Origin: Tenacibaculum jejuense
Lineage (GTDB): Bacteria; Bacteroidota; Bacteroidia; Flavobacteriales; Flavobacteriaceae
Direction: 5' to 3'
DNA: 64,000 nucleotides
Assembly (NCBI RefSeq): GCF_900198195.1
Contig: NZ_LT899436.1
Location: 1,281,501 to 1,345,500 of the forward strand
This document shows, in pieces, positions 19,744 through 28,440 of this stretch. Each line of letters begins with the position of its first letter. Within the stretch, counting starts at the first letter, position 1. Below the pieces are notes generated by a model. The model was given only the letters and a program-made list of their open reading frames with translations, had not been told where the DNA came from and ran no database searches. The position numbers and the translations under genes were made by a program.

Positions 19744-22197
19744 TTAGTATAAACTTTTAAATTTTGTAGGGTTTGCTTCATGCATAATTTCATAAACCTT
19801 TTCGAAGATATCTTCTACTGAAGGTTTAGAGAAGTAATCTCCATCTGTACCATAAGCTGGTCTATGTGCCTTAGCTGTTAACGTTTGAGGTTTACTATCT
19901 AAGTGTACATACCCGTTTTGGTTTTCTACAATTTCTTGTAGTAAATAAGCAGAAGCACCACCAGGAACATCTTCGTCTACAACTAATAAACGATTTGTTT
20001 TCGCTAGAGATTTTACAGTATCATGATTAATATCAAAAGGTAGTAAACTCTGTGCATCAATAATTTCAATACTAATACCAACTTGAGCTAAATCTTTAGC
20101 AGCTTCTTCTACCAATCTTAACGTAGAACCATAAGAAATAACAGTCATATCTGTTCCTTCTTTAATTGTTTCCACAACACCAATTGGAGTTTTAAACTCA
20201 CCTAAGTTATTTGGTAACGCTTCTTTTAAACGATATCCATTTAGACATTCTATGATTAAAGTAGGATCATCTCCTTCTAAAGCAGTGTTATAGAAACCAG
20301 CAGCTTTAGTCATATTTCTAGGAACTAATACATGAATACCACGAACATTATTAATAATTCCTCCCATCGGAGAACCAGCATGCCAAATACCTTCTAAACG
20401 GTGACCACGAGTTCTAATAATTAAAGGAGCTTTTTGCTTTCCGTAAGTTCTGTAACGAAGTGTTGCTAAATCGTCACTCATTATTTGTAAAGCATACAAT
20501 AAATAATCTAAGTATTGAATTTCAGCAATAGGACGTAATCCACGCATTGCCATTCCAATTCCTTGACCTAATATTGTAGCTTCTCTAATTCCAGTATCAG
20601 ATACTCTTAATTCACCGAATTTTTCTTGTAAACCTTCTAAACCTTGATTTACATCTCCGATATATCCTGAGTCTTCACCAAACACTAAAGTTTCTGGATA
20701 TTTATTAAAAATAGCTTCAAAATTATCACGCATAATAATACGTGCATCTACCATTTTCTTTTCAGCGTCGTAAGTTGGTTCAACTTTCTTAACTTTAACT
20801 GTAGATTTTTCAGTTTCACTGTATAAGTGTGTAGAATATTTGTTTGCTGCATCGTCAATTCTTTCCTTAATAAAGTTTTGTAATTCAACTTTTTCAGGGA
20901 AATTTTCGTCAACAATTAGTTGTAGTGTTTTTCTACAAGCAACTAAAATATCTTTTCTAATTGGCTCAATTAAAGCTTCTAAATCATTTTTATATTTAGT
21001 AATAAAAGAACCATTTTTACTTTTAGCTGCAACCCTTTCTAAAATTTTAGTAGCGTTACTTAATTCAGCTTTTATTTCATTTACAAAAGCACTCCAAGCA
21101 TTACGCTTAGCTGTACTTACTTCTCTTTTAATTTCTTTATCTAAACTAGTAAGTTCTTCTTCATTTTCAACAAAACGTAAGACATTACCAGACTCGTCTG
21201 TAAGTTCAAAGTCTAATATCCAAGCTCTCATTTTAGCAATACAATCGAATTCTTGTTCCCATTGCAAACGTTCTTTGGATTTATATCTTTCGTGAGAACC
21301 AGAAGTAGAATGTCCTTGAGGTTGTGTTAACTCTTTTACATGTATTAAAACAGGAACGTGCTTTTCTCTAGCAATTTCTCCAGCTTTGTTGTATACATCT
21401 ACCAACTTTACATAATCCCAACCATTAACAACGAAAATTTCATATCCGTTACTTTCATTTTCTCTTTGGAAACCTTTTAAAATTTCAGAGATACTTTCTT
21501 TAGTTGTTTGATGTTTAGCGTGAACAGAAATTCCATATTCATCATCCCAAACACTCATTACCATTGGTACTTGTAAAACTCCAGCAGCATTAATTGCTTC
21601 AAAGAATAAACCTTCACTGGTACTTGCATTACCTATTGTTCCCCATGCTACTTCATTTCCTTCATTAGAAAAATTAGTAAATCCTTCAAGTCCTTTTACA
21701 TTTCTATAAATTTTCGAAGCTTGTGCCAATCCTAATAATCTAGGCATTTGTCCTGCAGTTGGAGAAATATCTGAAGATGAATTTTTTTGTTGTGTTAAGT
21801 TTTTCCACTTTCCATTTTCATCTATAGAATGCGTAGCAAAGTGTCCACCCATTTGACGACCAGCAGACATTGGTTCTTGAACAATATCTGTATGAGCGTA
21901 TAAACCAGCAAAAAATTGTTGAGCGCTTAATTCTCCAATGGCCATCATGAAAGTTTGATCACGATAATACCCCGATCTAAAATCTCCATTTTTAAAAGCT
22001 TTAGCTAGAGCAAGTTGAGGTACTTCTTTACCATCACCAAAAATTCCGAATTTAGCTTTTCCGGTTAATACTTCTCGTCGACCGAGTAAACTGCATTCTC
22101 GACTCATTTTGGCGATTCGATAATCATTTAATACTTCTTTTTTAAAATCTTCGAATGATATCTGTTGTGAGTTTGGTACAGCTACTTTTACAGTCAT
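19744..22197 (-). CDS. Fused 2-oxoacid dehydrogenase E1 (alpha plus beta in one chain)
   Basis: The 817-residue protein joins an E1-alpha (about 1-400) and E1-beta (about 470-817) half. The alpha half carries the thiamine-diphosphate-binding region GTIGNASTSEGLFFEA...SVWDDEYGIS. The beta half has FGEDSGYIGDVNQGLEGLQ, EIQYLDYLLYALQ and GSPMGGIINN...LVPRNMTKAAG. It would decarboxylate a 2-oxoacid, probably branched-chain (2-oxoisovalerate), and transfer the acyl group to an E2 lipoyl domain; no E2/E3 gene is in the window. Fusion of both subunits is common in Bacteroidota. It has its own terminator. Confidence 0.93.
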   Translation of the reverse strand: MTVKVAVPNSQQISFEDFKKEVLNDYRIAKMSRECSLLGRREVLTGKAKFGIFGDGKEVPQLALAKAFKNGDFRSGYYRDQTFMMAIGELSAQQFFAGLYAHTDIVQEPMSAGRQMGGHFATHSIDENGKWKNLTQQKNSSSDISPTAGQMPRLLGLAQASKIYRNVKGLEGFTNFSNEGNEVAWGTIGNASTSEGLFFEAINAAGVLQVPMVMSVWDDEYGISVHAKHQTTKESISEILKGFQRENESNGYEIFVVNGWDYVKLVDVYNKAGEIAREKHVPVLIHVKELTQPQGHSTSGSHERYKSKERLQWEQEFDCIAKMRAWILDFELTDESGNVLRFVENEEELTSLDKEIKREVSTAKRNAWSAFVNEIKAELSNATKILERVAAKSKNGSFITKYKNDLEALIEPIRKDILVACRKTLQLIVDENFPEKVELQNFIKERIDDAANKYSTHLYSETEKSTVKVKKVEPTYDAEKKMVDARIIMRDNFEAIFNKYPETLVFGEDSGYIGDVNQGLEGLQEKFGELRVSDTGIREATILGQGIGMAMRGLRPIAEIQYLDYLLYALQIMSDDLATLRYRTYGKQKAPLIIRTRGHRLEGIWHAGSPMGGIINNVRGIHVLVPRNMTKAAGFYNTALEGDDPTLIIECLNGYRLKEALPNNLGEFKTPIGVVETIKEGTDMTVISYGSTLRLVEEAAKDLAQVGISIEIIDAQSLLPFDINHDTVKSLAKTNRLLVVDEDVPGGASAYLLQEIVENQNGYVHLDSKPQTLTAKAHRPAYGTDGDYFSKPSVEDIFEKVYEIMHEANPTKFKSLY

Positions 22198-22321
22198 AAA
22201 TAAAAAGTTTTGTTTTGGCTATTGCTGCAAAGATACATTTTTTAAATGAAATTTAAAAATCGGCCTTAGAGTTTGAATTAATCGTAAAAAAAGTAAAAAA
22301 AGATGTGTTTTGTTGAATTAT

Positions 22322-25138
22322 CTATAATAAACCACGGCGTAAAAAGTTATAAATACGATCTAAACTAGTAGTGATCACAAAACGAATCTTAGTAGGATAT
22401 GCTCTTTGATTAATTTCAAAACCTTCGTTAGTGTAAATAGGGAAGTAGAATTCAAAAATATTTGGGACAAAGTTTAAACGAATTCCGTTTTCATAGAAAA
22501 ATCGAGCTTTTGAGTTTTTACTTTTCAGCATAGCAAAATCATTATAAACTTCTGCCCATCTCCACACACTAACACTTGTGTTAGCAGACATCATTAACTG
22601 ATTAGCAAAAGATCGTTCTTTAAAAAAGGATTTAAAACCTCCGTCTGAAACCACAAATTGTTGACTAAATAATCCCGAGCTTTCTGATCTTCCAAATAAA
22701 TTTTGTTCGAATAAATAATCTGAGCTACGATTTAAACCAAAACTAAAAAAGTTACCATCAGAATTATTATACAAGAAAAAGCCACCAAAGAATCTTAAAT
22801 TGAAACTTCTCTTTTCTGTGAAAAATTTTAAATAACGAATATCTGTAGAAAACTTTGTGAAGTTATCTCCAAATTCACCATTTACGGCATATTGAAATCT
22901 ACGAATAACATCAGGCTTACTGTATACATATCTGAAATTTAGAATTCTATATTTATCACTTTCTATTTCAGTATCGACAGGGTTTATTTCCCGATCTACA
23001 TATATTATCCTAGATAACAAGAATTTAGTCCCAACATCTCTTAACGTGTTTCGTCTAAATTGGATGTTTACAAAAGGAGAAAAAATATTATAACTTAATT
23101 CTGGAGCATAATGAAAATTACTACCTCTAATTCCATAACGAATCTTGTAAATTTTTGATTTCTCAAAGAAATGATCATAACCTAAAGAAAAAGAGCCTGT
23201 TATGTTTTTACTTCGGAATGCATAATTTGGTGTGATATTGAAATCGAAATTATGACGAATTATCGCTCTATTATTAAAATTAACACCTAAAATAACTCCA
23301 TCGTATAAGTTAAATTTAACATTAGGATTGAAGAAAATTTGATTGAAATTTGGGTCTTCAATGTCTTTTAAAAATCGAAATTGTATAGGCTTACTAATTA
23401 TAGCATTATTAGGTTTCTTGTAATTATTTAGTGAGTTGTATTCAGGATAAATTTGTTCGTAATTTAAAGCCAACTTATCAAAATCATTGTCTTTAATTTT
23501 AATAGTTTTCGTACTATCTACATCTGTAATCCAAGTTTTAAATTTTATAGAATCATTTTTAATTCCGTATAAGGAAACAGGAGCACTTATATTACGCTTA
23601 TTTTTTATGGTAACAGCTAAAGAATCTTCAGATTTCAGTTGTTTGATCCTTTTGATTTTATAATCAATTTTTTTATTTGTTCTAATATAATCACCAAAAA
23701 ACCAATCTAAATCTTTATCTGAATTACGTTGTAGTATTTTCTCAAACGCTTTAGAATTTGTTAACTGTAATGATTGATCTTTATAAAATTCTTTTAATGA
23801 ATTTTTTAAAATATCTTTATTAAGAAAATCTTGTAAATATTTAAATCCTAAGCCAGCTTTGTATGGATTTACTACTTTTCGATTAAAATTAGATAAAGAA
23901 TCAGCTCTCGTTGTTAATGCTTGATCAAAAAAACGTCTAGCACTAAACTGGTAAAAGAAAGCTTGTTTATCATTTTGTTTTAGTTTGGCAAGATTATACT
24001 TTTTGAAACCCCATATTTTTGAAAAACGACCAAAAACAGTAATATCTGGATAATACTTATTAATATATTCCATCATTAAATATGTTTCTATGCCGTCTGT
24101 TAACCAATAATCTTTTCGATTATTTAAAATAAGTACATCTTCTATGTATTTACTAGTTAAAGCTTTAAAAAAACGTATTTCCCATTTAAAGTTTTCAGGA
24201 TAGGGACGTAACCAGTTAGGTATTCCATAAATATCTCTTAGTGAGTTTTTGTTTACAGTATTACCATCTACTAAAATTTCAGTATGTGGATGTGTACCTA
24301 TAAATTCTTCAATAAAAGCAATTTGTTTATTTACAATTTCATTAGCTAAAATTAAATCTATACGTTTATCAAAAATATCAGTTTTAATTTGTGAAGTTTT
24401 TGTTTTAAATACACGAAATTTCTTTCGTTTACTTATACTGAGTATGATGTCTTTTTTTTTGTTACCAACTAAGTAATAGTGATTTAATTTTTCTTTTTCA
24501 GTTTTGTATTGGTATAAGTTACTTTCTAAGTTTAATTTTTTAGGAATATCGATTTCTAGAGAATAGTTTGCAACATCTTCATATAAATCATCCATGTTTA
24601 AGTTACTCATTAATTCCCAGCCATTATGATACACAGCAGGAACTAAATACCAAAACCGCAGATGATATCCATCTCCAGTTCTACCATATCCAGTATATTT
24701 TGCTTTGGGAAGTTTTACAGTATATTTTGCTGATAAAGTAATTGTATCTTGAGGCGGTAGTATTTTATTTAGCTGAATTTCAATAATGTCATTTCTTTTA
24801 GGGACTTCTTGATAATCTAACTCTTCATGGTTAGAAGTAATCTTCTCAACATTTGAAAAACCACGTTCATTCTCTTCAGAGAAATAAAAATCTTTCTTAT
24901 AATCTTTTACTAATCTTTTTCCTAATGGAGTATAATTATTTTTAAAGCTATTTCCCCAATTATGCAAGTAAATTTTGTTTAAATCTTCATGAGTAGTGTT
25001 TATATAAGTAATTTCTTGTTGAATAGAGAGAGTATGGTGAATTGTATCTAAACTAGCAGAAATATGTATAGAATTTTCTTGAGCTAATATTGAACAAGAA
25101 AATAAAAAAAGGATAATATGTAGTGTTTTTTTGATCAA
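22322..25138 (-). CDS. M1-peptidase-like protein with C-terminal outer-membrane beta-rich region; zinc motif missing
   Basis: The 938-residue protein starts at a TTG (MIKKTLHIILFLFSCSILAQ, signal peptide). Residues about 25-210 form an M1-like N-terminal beta domain. Residues about 310-480 resemble the M1 catalytic region: DYWLTDGIETYLMMEYINKYYP matches the WLNEGxAxYxE block, but the expected HExxH upstream is replaced by FFKALTSKY. Beyond about residue 590, alternating polar/aromatic strands rich in FR..Y and FGL suggest an outer-membrane beta-barrel. It is therefore probably a pseudopeptidase; the shared fold with peptidases is inference. Confidence 0.78.
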   Translation of the reverse strand: MIKKTLHIILFLFSCSILAQENSIHISASLDTIHHTLSIQQEITYINTTHEDLNKIYLHNWGNSFKNNYTPLGKRLVKDYKKDFYFSEENERGFSNVEKITSNHEELDYQEVPKRNDIIEIQLNKILPPQDTITLSAKYTVKLPKAKYTGYGRTGDGYHLRFWYLVPAVYHNGWELMSNLNMDDLYEDVANYSLEIDIPKKLNLESNLYQYKTEKEKLNHYYLVGNKKKDIILSISKRKKFRVFKTKTSQIKTDIFDKRIDLILANEIVNKQIAFIEEFIGTHPHTEILVDGNTVNKNSLRDIYGIPNWLRPYPENFKWEIRFFKALTSKYIEDVLILNNRKDYWLTDGIETYLMMEYINKYYPDITVFGRFSKIWGFKKYNLAKLKQNDKQAFFYQFSARRFFDQALTTRADSLSNFNRKVVNPYKAGLGFKYLQDFLNKDILKNSLKEFYKDQSLQLTNSKAFEKILQRNSDKDLDWFFGDYIRTNKKIDYKIKRIKQLKSEDSLAVTIKNKRNISAPVSLYGIKNDSIKFKTWITDVDSTKTIKIKDNDFDKLALNYEQIYPEYNSLNNYKKPNNAIISKPIQFRFLKDIEDPNFNQIFFNPNVKFNLYDGVILGVNFNNRAIIRHNFDFNITPNYAFRSKNITGSFSLGYDHFFEKSKIYKIRYGIRGSNFHYAPELSYNIFSPFVNIQFRRNTLRDVGTKFLLSRIIYVDREINPVDTEIESDKYRILNFRYVYSKPDVIRRFQYAVNGEFGDNFTKFSTDIRYLKFFTEKRSFNLRFFGGFFLYNNSDGNFFSFGLNRSSDYLFEQNLFGRSESSGLFSQQFVVSDGGFKSFFKERSFANQLMMSANTSVSVWRWAEVYNDFAMLKSKNSKARFFYENGIRLNFVPNIFEFYFPIYTNEGFEINQRAYPTKIRFVITTSLDRIYNFLRRGLL

Positions 25139-25150
25139 TTACATACAAAT

Positions 25151-25178
25151 AAAAACTCGTTGCTATAAACAACGAGTT
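25151..25178 (-). terminator. Terminator of the LOG-family gene
   Basis: A perfect 9-bp stem aactcgttg/caacgagtt with a 7-nt loop is followed on the minus strand by a T-run; it lies 60 bp past the LOG stop. Confidence 0.85.
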
Positions 25179-25237
25179 GAAGATAAAGTTTATTTTTTAA
25201 TTTAAAATCGGTTCTGTTTTTTTAACAGAAATTCAGA

Positions 25238-25945
25238 TTAGAAATTTGGTTTTAATTGATATTTAGCATAGAATTTATTGAAGTGTTCAACTGCTTCTTC
25301 AGCTGTATCTACAACTCTAAATAATTTTAAATCACCAGGACTAATATTTCCTTCTTCTAAAAGTGTGTTTTCAATCCAATCTAATAAACCACTCCAGAAT
25401 TTTTTACCAACTAAAACGATTGGGAAACGTCCAATTTTATGAGTTTGAATTAAAGTAATAGCTTCAAAAAGTTCATCCATAGTTCCAAAACCACCAGGCA
25501 TTACTACAAAACCTTGAGAGTATTTTACAAACATTACTTTACGAACAAAGAAATAATCAAAGTCTAAACTTTTACCTGGATCAATCCAAGGGTTATCGTG
25601 TTGTTCGAAAGGTAATTCAATATTTAAACCAACAGATGTTCCTTTTCCTCTATTAGCTCCTTTATTACCTGCTTCCATAATACCAGGTCCTCCACCTGTA
25701 ATTACACCAAATCCACTTTGAGTTAGTTGATAAGCAACTTCTTCAGCTAATTTATAATATTTATGGTCTGGTTTAGTTCTCGCAGAACCAAAGATAGAAA
25801 CACAAGGTCCGATTTTACTCAACCTTTCATATCCATCTACAAACTCGGCCATAATTTTAAAAATAGCCCAAGAATCGTTAGTTTTTATCTCATTCCATGT
25901 CTTTTGTTGAAGTTTCTCACGGATTTTTCTATCGTCGTTTGTCAT
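25238..25945 (-). CDS. LOG-family (TIGR00730) nucleotide phosphoribohydrolase-like protein
   Basis: Starting at the ATG at 25945 the protein has 235 residues. It carries the two LOG motifs GGGPGIMEAGNKGA and PGGFGTMDELFEAI, which bind the nucleotide phosphate and provide the catalytic residues. Family members hydrolyse AMP-type nucleotides; in plants they make cytokinin. An in-frame ATG at 26068 would add 41 residues, but that stretch overlaps a terminator hairpin (26013-26043) and is low-complexity, so the shorter start is preferred. It ends at a strong terminator. Confidence 0.92.
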   Translation of the reverse strand: MTNDDRKIREKLQQKTWNEIKTNDSWAIFKIMAEFVDGYERLSKIGPCVSIFGSARTKPDHKYYKLAEEVAYQLTQSGFGVITGGGPGIMEAGNKGANRGKGTSVGLNIELPFEQHDNPWIDPGKSLDFDYFFVRKVMFVKYSQGFVVMPGGFGTMDELFEAITLIQTHKIGRFPIVLVGKKFWSGLLDWIENTLLEEGNISPGDLKLFRVVDTAEEAVEHFNKFYAKYQLKPNF

Positions 25946-26012
25946 TTTATCAATTTTTAAAGGACTTGCTAATTTAGTGCTTTTTTTTAGATTAAAAATG
26001 CTTTTAAATAAA

Positions 26013-26043
26013 CAAAGGAGAAACAAATATTGTTTCTCCTTTT
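26013..26043 (-). terminator. Terminator before the LOG gene, related to the repeated terminators at 27.2, 28.1 and 28.5 kb
   Basis: A 12-bp perfect stem aaaggagaaaca/tgtttctccttt with a 5-nt loop, followed by T-runs on the minus strand. The same aaaggagaaac hairpin is found at 27163, 28073 and 28450. Confidence 0.85.
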
Positions 26044-26194
26044 TGCAAACAGAAAAGCTTCCCTTCAACCTTTCATACAGGGTTCCCTAAAAAAAACTAG
26101 AAAGAAATTAGGTATATCCTTTAATGAATTAACTTATGTTTAAGTTTTTTCTGCTTTATTTATAAGACTTGTTTTTGTCTTCTTAACTTTTTTA

Positions 26195-26422
26195 CTAAAG
26201 TCTAGTAGGCTCGTCAGGAACTTCAATTTCATAACAACTACCAGATCCACAATGCGGACTATTCCATGTTCCTGTAGCGTAATCACATACACAATTATTA
26301 ACAGGGTTTGATCCTGTTGATGTTCCTCCTGTTAAATCAAAAAATGAATGGTTGCCTCCACTAATTTTCTTTTGATCACTTTTATTTAATGTTTTTCCAA
26401 AACTTAAAATTGATTTTTTCAT
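26195..26422 (-). CDS. Double-glycine-leader cysteine-rich precursor peptide 1
   Basis: The 75-residue peptide has a 23-residue leader, MKKSILSFGK...ISGG, ending in Gly-Gly, as in class II bacteriocin-type precursors cut by C39 peptidase exporters. The 52-residue core begins NHSFFDLTGG and holds four Cys (NNCVCDY and PHCGSGSCYE) and an acidic tail. It is expected to be secreted and disulfide-bonded; whether it is an antimicrobial or a signal is unknown. The leader family is shared by six more genes here. Upstream lie the leader-RNA element at 26451-26485 and the promoter-like box at 26580-26606. Confidence 0.82.
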   Translation of the reverse strand: MKKSILSFGKTLNKSDQKKISGGNHSFFDLTGGTSTGSNPVNNCVCDYATGTWNSPHCGSGSCYEIEVPDEPTRL

Positions 26423-26450
26423 AATTTTTGTGTGATTTAAATATTTAAAA

Positions 26451-26485
26451 CCCTAGGTTATTTAAAGACATCTAAGGAACATGTC
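26451..26485 (-). promoter_or_regulatory. 5'-leader pseudoknot element, copy 1 (divergent)
   Basis: In RNA orientation: stem 1 GACAT/ATGTC (5 bp) and stem 2 CCTTAG/CTAGGG (6 bp, one G-U) interleave as stem1-stem2-stem1'-stem2'. Loop 1 is 3 nt and loop 3 is 10 nt, A/U-rich. It ends 28 nt before the start codon. Stem 2 differs from the other copies at two positions (GA/TC to AG/CT) but stays paired. Confidence 0.65.
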
Positions 26486-26579
26486 TGTTGTTTTAAAAAT
26501 TATAATAGGTTTTATTTTCTTAAGCAATTTGTTAATTATGATTTCTTTTATCAGATATAAATATGTCTGTCTTTTTTAA

Positions 26580-26606
26580 TACGTTCTTGAAACTCATAAA
26601 ATGTTA
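26580..26606 (-). promoter_or_regulatory. Candidate ECF-type promoter of peptide 1
   Basis: On the minus strand TAACA-N16-AACGTA, within the block TTAACATTTTAT...GAACGTATTA shared with peptide genes 2 and 3. It lies about 160 nt before the start codon, so the leader RNA would include the pseudoknot element. Confidence 0.5.
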
Positions 26607-26679
26607 ATCTTAATTTCAAAAAAGTTACCAGTCAAATAGAAACCAACGACAATTTTTAATTTACTTAAGAGAATCAACA

Positions 26680-26714
26680 AAAGACTATCTGGAATTGGTT
26701 TCCAGATAGTCTTT
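26680..26714 (-). terminator. Terminator of peptide gene 2
   Basis: A perfect 14-bp stem aaagactatctgga/tccagatagtcttt, with a short loop, lies 7 bp after the stop of the peptide 2 gene. Confidence 0.88.
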
Positions 26715-26720
26715 ATTTTA

Positions 26721-26858
26721 CTAAACGACTCTTACTCTTTCATCATCATCACATTCAGGCAGGCTATTGTCTACTAAACATATAGGCATACCACCTGTAA
26801 TATTTCTTTGTTGTTTTTTTTCTAATGGTTTTCCAAAGTCTAAAATTGATTTTTTCAT
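26721..26858 (-). CDS. Double-glycine-leader precursor peptide 2
   Basis: The ATG at 26858 gives 45 residues: a 23-residue leader (MKKSILDFGK...NITGG) and a 22-residue core with two Cys (MPICLVDNSLPECDDDERVR), the shortest core of the set. An in-frame ATG at 26906 is ignored because it would run through the conserved leader-RNA element and hide the leader. The gene has its own leader element (26887-26920), promoter-like box (27069-27095) and terminator, so it is an independent unit. Confidence 0.8.
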   Translation of the reverse strand: MKKSILDFGKPLEKKQQRNITGGMPICLVDNSLPECDDDERVRVV

Positions 26859-26886
26859 AATTTTTGTATGATTTAAATAATTAAAT

Positions 26887-26920
26887 CCTTGAGCATTTAG
26901 AGACATTCAAGGTGTATGTC
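26887..26920 (-). promoter_or_regulatory. 5'-leader pseudoknot element, copy 2
   Basis: Stem 1 GACAT/ATGTC and stem 2 CCTTGA/TCAAGG interleave with a 3-nt loop 1 and a 9-nt loop 3. It ends 28 nt before the ATG. A TCGCGA palindrome flanked by A/T runs lies just upstream at 26927-26932. Confidence 0.7.
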
Positions 26921-27068
26921 TATTTTTCGCGAAAAAAGTATTGTTAGTGTAAGAGTGATTTTATTAAACAATTTTTTTGATACTATTTCTAGTTAATTAG
27001 CAGTTTTAGTTTTTATTTATTTTTTCTTTAATCTTTTAAATAGTTAGGTTAATTCTACTTTTTATTAA

Positions 27069-27095
27069 TACGTTCCTAGGATAAATAAAATGTTA
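27069..27095 (-). promoter_or_regulatory. Candidate ECF-type promoter of peptide 2
   Basis: On the minus strand TAACA-N16-AACGTA, nearly identical to the box before peptide 1 in position and sequence, about 210 nt before the start codon. Confidence 0.5.
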
Positions 27096-27153
27096 ATCTA
27101 TTTTTCGAAAAAATAAAATAGCGAAGTATGCAATAAGCTTTTATCTACTAGTA

Positions 27154-27434
27154 AAAACAAACAAAGGAGAAACTAATGTTTCCCCTTTTGTTTTGTAAAA
27201 AAGATTTCTTTTTCATGACTAACTTTTTTACACCTCCCTTTCATAACTTTTTCCCGTCGCAATTTCCCCGTTAAGACGTTTCTTAGCAATTTATTTTCTT
27301 TTTCTAGCAATTATTGTCAAACCTAATAAACGAAAATATAAAGAGAAATAACTTTTGAAATTTCTTATTACACTTATACGTTCTCGATTTAGATGATTGT
27401 TACCCTCTTTTTTTGAAAAATAAGAAAATAATAG
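27154..27434 (-). repeat. CHAT 3'-end/terminator repeat, copy 1 (degenerate)
   Basis: About 280 bp similar to the 3' end of the CHAT gene plus its downstream region (28441-28690). In minus orientation it holds a decayed CHAT C-terminus, the conserved hairpin gtaaaaaag/cttttttac (27195-27203 with 27223-27231), and a final aaaggagaaac hairpin terminator near 27163-27187. It fills most of the gene-free stretch 26859-27583; nothing else coding was found there on the minus strand. Confidence 0.65.
27342..27434 (-). pseudogene. Vestigial C-terminus of a CHAT protein, remnant 1
   Basis: The translated frame contains SKKEGN then RERISV, aligning with KKEGN...EHKGV of the intact CHAT tail at the same spacing. 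No upstream coding sequence survives. Homology is judged by eye. Confidence 0.5.
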
Positions 27435-27526
27435 AATGAAAGTTCAGATTTAATCAAAGGGAAACTAGTTATGTTTTTGATTTTTAGTGTTTTATTTGCG
27501 GGTTGGTTAGTTGGAGATTTTATGCA

Positions 27527-27554
27527 AAAAACCCAGTAATAATACTGGGTTTAA
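27527..27554 (-). terminator. Terminator of peptide gene 3
   Basis: A perfect 10-bp stem aaacccagta/tactgggttt with a 4-nt loop and a run of six T on the minus strand, 30 bp after the stop of peptide gene 3. Confidence 0.9.
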
Positions 27555-27583
27555 AATTTTAATAAGTTGAAAGCATGAAAATC

Positions 27584-27730
27584 TTATTCTTCACAATAGC
27601 AACGTATAATTAACCAATTTGGTTGTTCTCTACATTCTAATTCTGTACAACGTCTTAGGCTTCCTCCATTAACTTTTTGTTGTTCTGTTTTTTTTAGTTC
27701 TTTTCCTAAGTTTAAGATTGAATTTTTCAT
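27584..27730 (-). CDS. Double-glycine-leader precursor peptide 3 (48 codons)
   Basis: This short gene encodes a 23-residue leader (MKNSILNLGK...KVNGG) and a 25-residue core, SLRRCTELEC then ...RCYCEE, with four Cys. The leader matches the other six precursors except for Asn at position 3. It has its own leader element (27760-27794), promoter-like box (27930-27956) and a strong terminator. It is too short for common gene-calling cut-offs. Confidence 0.8.
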   Translation of the reverse strand: MKNSILNLGKELKKTEQQKVNGGSLRRCTELECREQPNWLIIRCYCEE

Positions 27731-27759
27731 TTTAGTTTTTGTGATTTAAATGATTAAAT

Positions 27760-27794
27760 CCTTGATCATTTTAAAGACATTCAAGGTATATGTC
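27760..27794 (-). promoter_or_regulatory. 5'-leader pseudoknot element, copy 3
   Basis: Stem 1 GACAT/ATGTC and stem 2 CCTTGA/TCAAGG interleave with a 3-nt loop 1 (ATA) and a 10-nt loop 3 (TTTAAAATGA). It ends 29 nt before the ATG; TCGCGA lies upstream at 27800-27805. Confidence 0.7.
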
Positions 27795-27929
27795 TATTTT
27801 CGCGAAAAAATATTATTGAGTAATTAAATTAAATAGCAATTTATCAGTGATAATTATTCCAAAACCGAAATAGAATAATAGAATCATAATGTGTGTTTTA
27901 TTATTTTATGATAGTTATAGTTGTATTAG

Positions 27930-27956
27930 AGTGTTCCTGAAATAAGTGAAATGTTA
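27930..27956 (-). promoter_or_regulatory. Candidate ECF-type promoter of peptide 3
   Basis: On the minus strand TAACA-N16-AACACT; the upstream half (TTAACATTT) is conserved with the other peptide promoters, the downstream half is weaker. Confidence 0.4.
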
Positions 27957-28061
27957 ACTACTTTTCATTAAAAATATAGAAAGAATATCGTATTTTTTTG
28001 ATGTAGTTTGATATACAAAAGCTTAGGAAGAATAATCTTTTAATGAAGGAATAAAAATTTA

Positions 28062-28348
28062 TAAAAACAAACAAAGGAGAAACTAACGTTTCCCCTTTTG
28101 TTTTGTAAAAAAGATTTTTTTTTCAGTACTAGCTTTTTTACGTTTTCTTTTCCATAACTTTTTTACAGTGTAATTTCCGCGAATAACATTTCACAACAAT
28201 TTATTTTCCTTTTCTAGCAATTTTACTTAATCAAACAAAAATGTATATGTTATGAGAAATAACTCTTAAAAATTAGTTACTTACACCTTTATGTTCTTTA
28301 GTGTGCAAAACGTTACCCATTTTTTTTGAAATTATTTTTTAATAATGG
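28062..28348 (-). repeat. CHAT 3'-end/terminator repeat, copy 2 (degenerate)
   Basis: About 285 bp in the same layout as copy 1: decayed CHAT C-terminus, the gtaaaaaag/cttttttac hairpin (28105-28113 with 28133-28141) and an aaaggagaaac/gtttccccttt terminator at 28072-28098. It fills most of the gene-free region 27731-28600. Confidence 0.65.
28252..28348 (-). pseudogene. Vestigial C-terminus of a CHAT protein, remnant 2
   Basis: The frame reads SKKMGN, five residues, then EHKGVSN and a stop. This matches KKEGN-x5-EHKGVNN of the intact CHAT tail, so it is a relic of a third CHAT copy. Confidence 0.6.
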
Positions 28349-28440
28349 AATTACACTAATTACGTGTTAATCTTAAATAGTCATATCTCTCTTTCTGTTG
28401 TTTGATTATTACCATTATTTCAAAGAAATTATTTATATAT

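Larger units (their letters stand above)
27731..28061. other. Gene-free stretch between peptide 3 and CHAT repeat copy 2
   Basis: It holds the leader element and promoter-like box of peptide 3 and AT-rich spacer. I find no further ORF or RNA on either strand. Confidence 0.6.

Noticed and set aside
25946..26068. Longer N-terminus of the LOG-family protein
   Set aside because: It would translate through a perfect 12-bp terminator hairpin and adds a low-complexity stretch not seen in the family.
26859..26906. Longer start for peptide gene 2
   Set aside because: It would hide the conserved double-glycine leader and overlaps the conserved leader-RNA element.
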